A DNA stretch of 38,642 bases from Rugamonas violacea (GTDB lineage: Bacteria; Pseudomonadota; Gammaproteobacteria; Burkholderiales; Burkholderiaceae_D), in contig NZ_JAEMNU010000145.1 in the NCBI RefSeq assembly GCF_016461825.1, positions 35,203 to 73,844 of the forward strand, in the 5' to 3' direction. The position numbers and the translations under genes are program-made. Positions 32,940-38,642 of this stretch are shown piece after piece. How positions within the stretch are numbered: the stretch's first letter is position 1; every line of letters begins with the position of its first letter. A model generated the notes under the pieces. It ran no database searches. It saw nothing but the letters and a program-made list of their open reading frames with translations, and had not been told where the DNA came from.

Positions 32940-33069
32940 GGGAATCACCTCGGCGGTAATGTGGTTGGGGGGAGGGACCAGCCTCGCACCTTGTGGCCGG
33001 CGGCGTCATGGGCGGGATCAAACCCGGCCGGTGTAGTTGAAAAATGCGCCAGCCTTCTTGCCGGCCGGA

Positions 33070-33097
33070 TTGAATGCATGCCGAAATCGGTTAGAAT
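33070..33097 (+). promoter_or_regulatory. Promoter of earP
   Basis: TTGAAT, 16 bases, TAGAAT, about 95 bases before the earP start codon, in the gap between the divergent peroxidase and earP genes. Confidence 0.55.
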
Positions 33098-33189
33098 GGC
33101 GGCCTTGGACGCGCCCATTGCGTGCCCGCGACCGCCTGCAACAAACCGTCCAGCTGCGTATCATTTCCTCCCGTTCCGCCTGAGCATCT

Positions 33190-34368
33190 ATGTCCCCGAA
33201 CACACATCAAGCACGCACCCTGGCCCTGTTCTGCAAGGTCGTCGACAATTTCGGCGACATCGGCATCTGCTGGCGTTTCGCCCGCCAGTTGCGGCAGGAG
33301 CACGGCATCGCCGTCACCCTGTGGGTCGACGACCTAGCCAGTTTCCGCCGCCTCTGTCCTGAAGTGGTGGTGGGCGCCGAGACGCAGCAGATCGCCGGCG
33401 TGGCGGTGCGCCACTGGCGCGACCAGGACGGCGTGTTCGCGCCCGAGGACATCGCCGATATCGTCATCGAGTTCTTCGCCGTCGACATCCCGCCCGGCTA
33501 CATCGCCGCGATGGCGCAGTGCCAGCCGCGCCCGGTGTGGTTCAACCTGGAGGGGCTGAGCGCCGAAGAGTGGGTCGAAGGTTGCCACACCCTGCCGTCG
33601 TCGCATCCGCGCCTGTCGCTGACCAAGCACTTCTTCTTCCCCGGCTTCACCGACAAGACCGGCGGCCTGCTGCGCGAGGCCGGCCTGGAGCAGCGGCGCC
33701 GCCAGTTCCAGTCCGATCCGGCGGCGATGGCGGCCTTCCTGGCGCCGTTCGGTGTGACGGCGGAGGAGATGGCGTCGACCAAGGTGTCGCTGTTTTGCTA
33801 CCCGCACGCGCCGGTGGCGGCCTTGTTCGAAGCCTGGCAGCAGGGCGACGAAGCCGTCACCTGCCTGGTGCCCGAGGGCGTGGCCAGCGAAACGGTGCAG
33901 GCCTTCCTTGGCGCGGCGGCGCAAGCCGGCGCGGCGCGCACCGTCGGCTCGCTGCGCGTGCGCGTGCTGCCCTTCGTCGCCCAGCCGGACTACGACAAGC
34001 TGTTGTGGGCCTGCGACCTGAACCTGGTGCGCGGCGAGGACTCGTTTGTGCGCGCGCAGTGGGCCGGCCGGCCCTTCGTCTGGCATATTTATCCGCAGGA
34101 CGAGAATCTGCATCATGTAAAATTGCGTGCCTTCCTGGGCCGCTACGCCGGCGACATCGACAGCCTGATCCGCTTCGCGCTGTGCTGGAACGGCGCCGAG
34201 GCCGCGCCGCAGCAGGATGGCTGGGCGGCCCTGTGGTCCGCCTTCCGCGCCGACATGCCGCAAATGGGCAGCCTGACCGAGGCCTGGCAGCAGAAAATGA
34301 TGGCAAACGGCGACATGAGCGGCAATTTGCTGCAGTTTGCCTGTTCGCTGAGGTCGGTGGCCGGATAA
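33190..34368 (+). CDS. earP: EF-P arginine rhamnosyltransferase
   Basis: Inverting glycosyltransferase (GT104) that puts rhamnose from dTDP-rhamnose on Arg32 of elongation factor P. 392 residues. The signature KVVDNFGDIGICWRFARQL carries the conserved D19 and D23; WFNLEGLSAEEWVE, HFFFPGFTDKTGGLLRE and the nucleotide-sugar site LVRGEDSFVRAQWAG are present. It lies directly upstream of efp, its substrate gene, as in other betaproteobacteria and pseudomonads. An efp promoter overlaps its 3' flank, so the two may also be expressed separately. Confidence 0.95.
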   Translation: MSPNTHQARTLALFCKVVDNFGDIGICWRFARQLRQEHGIAVTLWVDDLASFRRLCPEVVVGAETQQIAGVAVRHWRDQDGVFAPEDIADIVIEFFAVDIPPGYIAAMAQCQPRPVWFNLEGLSAEEWVEGCHTLPSSHPRLSLTKHFFFPGFTDKTGGLLREAGLEQRRRQFQSDPAAMAAFLAPFGVTAEEMASTKVSLFCYPHAPVAALFEAWQQGDEAVTCLVPEGVASETVQAFLGAAAQAGAARTVGSLRVRVLPFVAQPDYDKLLWACDLNLVRGEDSFVRAQWAGRPFVWHIYPQDENLHHVKLRAFLGRYAGDIDSLIRFALCWNGAEAAPQQDGWAALWSAFRADMPQMGSLTEAWQQKMMANGDMSGNLLQFACSLRSVAG

Positions 34369-34376
34369 AAAGAAGG

Positions 34377-34382
34377 TATAAT
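34377..34382 (+). promoter_or_regulatory. -10 box of an efp promoter
   Basis: A perfect TATAAT nine bases after the earP stop codon and 110 bases before the efp ATG. No good -35 match is visible at the right spacing. Confidence 0.5.
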
Positions 34383-34492
34383 GTTCGGTTAATTTCTACC
34401 GTATTTTTAACTCGATCAAACGTGAGCCTAGGGCGCCAAGTCCGACGGCGGCAGATGATTTTTACGCAACCCACTTTTTACGTACACTCTTT

Positions 34493-35068
34493 ATGAAACC
34501 TGCAAAAGAAATTCGTGTTGGCAACATCATTATGGTTGATAGCAAGCCTATGATCGTGTTGCGTTCTGATGTCAACGGTTCGAGCCGCACGGGCTTCACT
34601 TACAAATGGAAGATGAAGAATCTTCTGACCAACAGCCCGCTGGAAAACGTGTTCCGCGGCGACGACAAGTTCGACGTCGTTGTGCTGGATAAGAAGCCAG
34701 TGACCTACTCGTACTTCGCCGATCCACTGTTCGTCTTCATGGATTCCGACTACGAACAGTACGAAATCGAAGAAGAGAACCTGGGCGATGCACTGCATTA
34801 CCTGAAGGACGGCATGGAATGCGAAGCGGTGTTCTACGACGGCAAGGCCATCTCGGTCGAGCTGCCAACCACCATTGCGCGCCAGATCGTCTACTCGGAG
34901 CCTGCGGTCAAGGGCAACACTTCGGGCAACGTCCTGAAAGAAGCCAAGATCGAAAACGCCATCGAAGCGCATCGCCACATCGTTCAAGTGCCGCTGTTCG
35001 TTTCGCAAGACGACGTCATCGAAATCGACACCCGCACCAACGAGTACAAGCGCGTAGTGCGCAACTAA
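34493..35068 (+). CDS. efp: Elongation factor P (Arg32 type)
   Basis: Relieves ribosome stalling at polyproline stretches. 191 residues, three-domain beta-barrel protein. The modified loop residue is R32 in GSSRTGFTYKWK, the type rhamnosylated by EarP rather than the lysine type modified by EpmA. Later blocks YFADPLFVFMDSDYEQYEI and GNTSGNVLKEAKIE fit the family. Its codon use differs slightly from its GC-rich neighbours, as expected for a highly expressed gene. Followed by a strong terminator. Confidence 0.98.
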   Translation: MKPAKEIRVGNIIMVDSKPMIVLRSDVNGSSRTGFTYKWKMKNLLTNSPLENVFRGDDKFDVVVLDKKPVTYSYFADPLFVFMDSDYEQYEIEEENLGDALHYLKDGMECEAVFYDGKAISVELPTTIARQIVYSEPAVKGNTSGNVLKEAKIENAIEAHRHIVQVPLFVSQDDVIEIDTRTNEYKRVVRN

Positions 35069-35106
35069 GCACCAACACGTTCGCCGGCGGCCTTTCGGCC
35101 GTTTGC

Positions 35107-35144
35107 AAAAAAAGCACGCCCGCATTTGCCGGCGTGCTTTTTTT
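35107..35144. terminator. Terminator after efp
   Basis: AAAAAAAGCACGCC (35107-35120), a 10-base loop, GGCGTGCTTTTTTT (35131-35144): perfect 14-base arms with a T run. Confidence 0.92.
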
Positions 35145-35302
35145 ATTCGTCAAAGGATCGATCGGACGGTGTTTCTTTTGTAACACGTGATCTTAAAGAA
35201 TGTTCTATTCTTAGTAGCAATTTTGTTGTTTGGAAACCTTCTTGCTGGTAAGCTATTCGCACGCAATTGCGGAAACTTGATACAAGCACTCACGAGGATG
35301 GC

Positions 35303-36589
35303 ATGGATCGCAGGGATTTCGTTCGGATGGGACTGTCTGCCGGCACCACGGCGCAGTCCGATCGCGCGCAAGGGGCGGCCTCGCTGCCCAGGATCACCCC
35401 CAAGCTCGGCGCCAGTCCCATCCTTGACGCCGGCGTGCAGGAACAGCAGGAATTGATGCAGGCCGGCAAGCTGACCTCGCATTGGCTGACCTCGCAATAT
35501 CTGGCCCGCATCAAGACCATCGACGGCAGCGGCACGCGGCGCCAGTCGCTCATCGAAGTCAACCCCGAAGCCCTGAAGATCGCCCTGGAGATGGACCGCG
35601 AACGCGCCCTCAAGCGCCTGCGCGGACCCTTGCACGGCATTCCCGTTCTGCTCAAAGACAATATCGCCACGGCCGATAGGATGAGCACCGCCTCCGGCGA
35701 ACGCGCCGCCAGCGACGCCCACGTCGCGGCGCAACTGCGCGCCGCCGGCGCCGTCATCATCGGCAAGACCAGCCGCAGCGAATGGCGCGACACGCAATCC
35801 GGCGAGCTGTTGCCGGGCCGGGGCATGGCGGCCGACGGCGGCTATCTGCCCGAGCGGCGCCGCAGCGGCGCCGGCGCCGCCATCGCCGCCGGACTGGCGA
35901 CGCTGGCGGTGGGCACGGAAACGGACGGCGCCTGCGTCGCGCCGGCCTCCTTCTGCGGACTGGTCGGCATCAAGCCCACCCTGGGCTTGGTCAGCCGCGG
36001 CGGCATCGTCGCACTGGCGTTGCGCCAGGACGCGCCCGGTCCGCTGGCGCGCAGCGTGGCCGACGCGGCGCTGATGCTGGCCGTGATGGCCGGCGTCGAC
36101 AGCGCCGATCCGGCGACCCAGGCCAGCGTCGGCCGGGTGGTCGATTACAGCGCCGCCCTCAACAAGGGCGGGCTGGGCGAGCGCCGCATCGGCGTGGTGC
36201 GCGATTTCTTCGGCCGTAGCGAAGAGCTCGATCTGGTCATTGCCGACGCCTTGCAAGCCTTGCTGCTGCAGGGCGCGCAACTGGTCGACGTGCATCTGGG
36301 GCAGGGCGGACAGGCCGGCGCGTTGCCGCCCGGCGCGCTGGACGCGCTGATGGCGCAGCAGCGGCTCGACGCGCTGGTGGCGCCATCGTGCGCGCCGGCC
36401 GAGCTGGCCGAGTATCCGCATGTGACGGTGCCGGCCGGGCAGGTCTGCGGCCGGCCGGTGGGGCTGTCCTTCGTTGGCACGGCCTATAGCGAGGCGGCCT
36501 TGATACAGATGGCCTATGCCTTCGAGCAGGCCACGTTGCACTGGCGGGCGCCGAAATATCCGGCCAGCGTGTTGCTGAATATGAAATAA
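35303..36589 (+). CDS. Amidase-signature family protein lacking catalytic serines
   Basis: 428 residues from ATG 35303, supported by GAGG upstream. Similar to amidase-signature hydrolases: GPLHGIPVLLKDNIATAD holds the catalytic lysine K118, and LVGIKPTLGLVSRGGI is typical. But the nucleophile position, normally G-S-I in GTETDGSI, is A210 (TDGAC), and the cis-serine 24 residues before it is R186 in an RRRSGAG segment where homologues have GSSSGS. The region between GAQLVDVH and LDALVAP looks about 100 residues short. The N-terminal MDRRDFVRMGLSAG resembles a Tat signal with a curtailed hydrophobic core. Probably an inactive or decaying enzyme. Confidence 0.8.
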   Translation: MDRRDFVRMGLSAGTTAQSDRAQGAASLPRITPKLGASPILDAGVQEQQELMQAGKLTSHWLTSQYLARIKTIDGSGTRRQSLIEVNPEALKIALEMDRERALKRLRGPLHGIPVLLKDNIATADRMSTASGERAASDAHVAAQLRAAGAVIIGKTSRSEWRDTQSGELLPGRGMAADGGYLPERRRSGAGAAIAAGLATLAVGTETDGACVAPASFCGLVGIKPTLGLVSRGGIVALALRQDAPGPLARSVADAALMLAVMAGVDSADPATQASVGRVVDYSAALNKGGLGERRIGVVRDFFGRSEELDLVIADALQALLLQGAQLVDVHLGQGGQAGALPPGALDALMAQQRLDALVAPSCAPAELAEYPHVTVPAGQVCGRPVGLSFVGTAYSEAALIQMAYAFEQATLHWRAPKYPASVLLNMK

Positions 36590-36624
36590 TCGGCTTTTCG
36601 CCTCCCGTTCGATAGCTTACTGTG

Positions 36625-36641
36625 ACCCGCGAAAAGCGGGT
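36625..36641 (+). other. Hairpin after the amidase gene
   Basis: ACCCGC, loop GAAAA, GCGGGT, 36 bases after the stop codon, with GTTGGTGTT following. A weak terminator candidate. Confidence 0.4.
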
Positions 36642-36762
36642 GTTGGTGTTCGGTCTGTTTCCGTCGAGGAGCAGCCGTGGCATCGCTGCGACATGAGTGT
36701 TCGAACAGGAAAATATAATCGAACAATGAGCGCTTCTGCGGAGGCGAGTCGGGATACTTGCG

Positions 36763-37104
36763 ATGCGGCTGACACAAAGACTCTTTATTATCGTTTTTAG
36801 TTTTCTGACGAGTGCATTCAGCGGGTACTATTTCTTCGTCCATTTGGAGAAGCCGAATGTTGCGCTAAGTGTGGCCGGTTTGATTGCGAGCGGCTTCTTC
36901 TTCGGTTTACTGCAAGGCTGGCTCTTTGGCGCAGCGGCATATAAAGCGGTGAAATTAGGGGCATTTTTAGGGGTATTGCTTCTTTGGATTCCCCCGGTTG
37001 TCGCCACTTATGGCTTTGCGCTTATCGCATTACCTCTTTTGATGGCATATGCTGAATTTGTCGCCTACGGTGTTCGACGCACGGGGAATTTTCGTGCATC
37101 TTAA
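36763..37104 (+). CDS. Small integral membrane protein, unknown
   Basis: 113 residues with about four hydrophobic helices (about 8-28, 34-56, 63-82 and 84-103), ending in a basic RRTGNFRAS tail. No recognised family. Lower GC than the flanking core genes. It opens the AT-richer stretch that runs to the right edge of the window. Confidence 0.6.
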   Translation: MRLTQRLFIIVFSFLTSAFSGYYFFVHLEKPNVALSVAGLIASGFFFGLLQGWLFGAAAYKAVKLGAFLGVLLLWIPPVVATYGFALIALPLLMAYAEFVAYGVRRTGNFRAS

Positions 37105-37179
37105 TCCGATTTCGAGCTTTCTCGCTTGGCTGAGGACGGCTAAAATCTGGAAACGATTTTTTTAAAATCGGCACTAGAT

Positions 37180-37404
37180 GTGGATAAATCTTGTGGCATA
37201 TGTGGCAGAATTTCGAATCAAAAAAACGATCTCCTTTCGATTGACTGTGGGGGCGACTGTTGGGATTGTATCGGTGAAATCGAAGCAGATATGGCTGATG
37301 AGGGTGCGTTGGCAAAGGTCAGGGAAGAGTTCGCGGCTGGCCTGCGACCAGGATGGACTGATGTAAATCTTAAACCCACCACGGACAACAGCACCTCAAA
37401 GTAG
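37180..37404 (+). CDS. Small cysteine-rich (zinc-ribbon-like) protein
   Basis: 74 residues from a GTG start: CGICG near residue 5, then IDCGGDCWDCIGEIEAD, giving C-x2-C and C-x3-C-x2-C patterns typical of zinc binding. An acidic helix and the phrase GLRPGWTDVN follow. Another frame with an ATG at 37178 gives no sensible protein. A hairpin CGATTTT/AAAATCG lies just upstream (37154-37170). Function unknown. Confidence 0.55.
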   Translation: MDKSCGICGRISNQKNDLLSIDCGGDCWDCIGEIEADMADEGALAKVREEFAAGLRPGWTDVNLKPTTDNSTSK

Positions 37405-37478
37405 ATGCTGAAAACGCCAGTTGTCGCCGTTCGTCGTAACGAGTGTCTGGCGTAATAATAAATCGGGAGAATTTTTGC

Positions 37479-37799
37479 ATGATGGACTCTATCCTCGGTA
37501 ACGTGATGGTCATCAGCCTAGTGCTGCCGCTAATTCAGGTAGCAGGCTTCTGGTATATTTGGCGAGAGAAGATTGCAAGCCCTTGGTGGTTTTCCTCGAT
37601 AGGTTTATTCGGGATGTACATGATAATGGCTATGTGTCTCAGTTCGACTTTCTCCAATATCGGCGTCACAGGAAATATCTCAGGCACGTCTGGTAATACA
37701 GTGAATTCACTTGCGATGCACTACATCGGGGTGACTTTGATTGGCGTCATCGTTGCTACGGCCATGCTGTGGGGACTGCGGAAATTTTTCGGGAAATGA
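37479..37799 (+). CDS. Small integral membrane protein, unknown
   Basis: 106 residues (or 105 from the next ATG). Three hydrophobic segments at about 5-27, 34-54 and 79-100, with a Gly/Ser/Asn loop between the second and third and an RKFFGK end. GGGAGA about ten bases upstream supports the start. No recognised family. The esterase pseudogene begins 12 bases after its stop codon. Confidence 0.6.
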   Translation: MMDSILGNVMVISLVLPLIQVAGFWYIWREKIASPWWFSSIGLFGMYMIMAMCLSSTFSNIGVTGNISGTSGNTVNSLAMHYIGVTLIGVIVATAMLWGLRKFFGK

Positions 37800-37811
37800 A
37801 GGAAAACCTAT

Positions 37812-38606
37812 TTGAAAATTGTTAGCCTGCTAATCGCGCTCAGCTGTTTGTCGGGCAGTGCCATTGCTGCCACCACAAGCCAGCCGTCTAGCTTTGCGCT
37901 CGAGAACACCGAAGTGCGAGACATCCACGCACAAGCCTTGAAGCGGGACTATTAAGTCTTTGTGGCCTTGCCCGACTCCTATCGAGAGGGTAACAAACGC
38001 TATCCGGTACTGTTCGTCGTCGACGCCAACTATTCGTTTCCGGTCGTACGCAATATTGCACAGCGCCTGAACAAGCATGCGGGGATGGAAGAAGTGGTCG
38101 TGGTCGGCCTGTCATATGCAAAAGGTGATGGCGGGGTTTTCAGTCGCCGCCGCGATTACACGCCTACCGTGCCGCGCAACAATGACTATCGTTCGGATAC
38201 GCCGGGGCGGCAAGCTGCGTTTGGCGAGGCTGCGGCATACGGCAAGTTCGTCTCTGGCGAAGTGTTTCCGTTCATCGCGAGTAACTACCGTGTGGACATG
38301 GCGCGCAAGGTCTTCATTGGCCATTCGTATGGCAGTCTGCTTGGCCCGCAGATTTTACTGACCGAGCCGCGTACTTTCGATCATTACATCCTCGGCAGTC
38401 CGTCGCTCTGGTATGACGCTGGGGTGATGTTCGACCGCGAAAAGGCGTATGCCGCGACACATAAGGACCTTCCTGCTTCGGTGTTCTTCGGCATTGGCGG
38501 GCTGGAACGTCTAGCGGCAGGAAAGAAGCGCTCGCGCTCGGAGGACGATGCTTGCTGTGGTCTAATTTGCCTGGACACCTCAATAGGTGGAAAATCCACC
38601 ATCTGA
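37812..38606 (+). pseudogene. Alpha/beta-hydrolase (esterase) pseudogene, interrupted by a stop codon and an IS
   Basis: From a TTG at 37812 (AAGGA upstream) the frame gives a signal peptide (KIVSLLIALSCLSGSAIAA), then HAQALKRDY and an in-frame TAA at 37953-37955. The same frame continues VFVALPDSYREGNKRYPVLF, a typical esterase D/Fes-type start of fold, and the nucleophile elbow GHSYGS. The last residues after FFGIGGLERLAAGKK are not family-like because insertion-sequence DNA begins at about 38556. So the gene is broken twice. A secreted esterase was probably the ancestral function. Confidence 0.75.
38586..38600 (+). other. Hairpin upstream of the IS reading frame
   Basis: GGTGGA, AAA, TCCACC: a perfect 6-bp stem 16 bases before the IS start codon, next to its ribosome binding site. 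Confidence 0.7.
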
Positions 38607-38616
38607 GGAGTGATAC

Positions 38617-38642
38617 ATGGCAACAAGAAAGCGAAAGACATT
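38617..38642 (+). CDS. Transposase OrfA, 5' end only
   Basis: Starts MATRKRKT and runs off the window. GAGGAG lies six bases upstream. The basic start is usual for the helix-turn-helix OrfA of IS3-family elements; only eight codons are visible. Confidence 0.55.

Larger units (their letters stand above)
38556..38642 (+). mobile_element. Left end of an insertion sequence (cut by the window edge)
   Basis: From about 38556 the sequence TGTGGTCTAATTTGCCTGGA begins a non-coding leader that ends in GAGGAG and an ATG whose product starts MATRKRKT, typical of IS3-type OrfA proteins. It disrupts the esterase gene. The exact boundary and the family cannot be fixed without the right end. Confidence 0.6.

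Noticed and set aside
31330..33021. A 563-codon minus-strand frame overlapping the peroxidase gene in another frame
   Set aside because: Arg/Pro/Gln-rich with no motif, whereas the other frame holds all peroxidase residues.

Overview
The window looks like chromosomal DNA from a motile, high-GC betaproteobacterium, most likely of the family Oxalobacteraceae (Massilia / Duganella / Janthinobacterium relatives). This is inferred from protein similarity recalled from memory and from gene order: flhDC-motAB-che with both cheD and cheZ, the DUF3460-scpA-panC string, and earP next to an elongation factor P with Arg32. No database search was run.

Layout. (1) 32-2161, minus: kynU-kynA, tryptophan catabolism. 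(2) 2162-2822: a long flhD leader with two sigma28-like promoters and a hairpin. (3) 2823-17617, plus: a motility and chemotaxis island of flhD, flhC, a membrane-anchored methyltransferase, motA, motB, a CheZ-like phosphatase, a CheY-like regulator, cheA, cheW, an MCP, cheR, cheD, cheB, cheY, cheZ and a degenerate EAL-HDOD protein. (4) 17719-21011, minus: panC, scpA, a DUF3460 gene and a porin. (5) 21154-23844: an EamA transporter, then an accessory insert between a truncated and an intact copy of one GNAT gene. The insert holds a broken IS481-type transposase, a double-glycine-leader bacteriocin-like peptide and a 55-residue membrane protein. (6) 23854-29411: metG, apbC, a DUF4399 protein and gltX, the last flanked by related palindromic repeats. 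(7) 29687-31345: ten tRNA genes, four Ala(GGC) and six Glu(TTC). (8) 31362-36589: a haem peroxidase, earP, efp and an amidase homologue that lacks its catalytic serines. (9) 36763-38642: AT-richer small orphan genes, a broken esterase gene and the left end of an insertion sequence that runs off the window.

How the genes work together. FlhDC is the flagellar master regulator, and the sigma28-like sites in front of it suggest feedback from the late flagellar sigma factor. CheA, CheW and the MCP form the sensory array. CheR, CheB and CheD adapt it. CheY carries the signal to the motor, and CheZ plus a second CheZ-like protein probably end it. MotAB supply stator units. EarP is expected to rhamnosylate EF-P on Arg32.

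The least conventional content is the bacteriocin-like pair in the scarred GNAT locus, the covarying stems that enclose three of the four tRNA-Ala genes, and the catalytically degenerate amidase.
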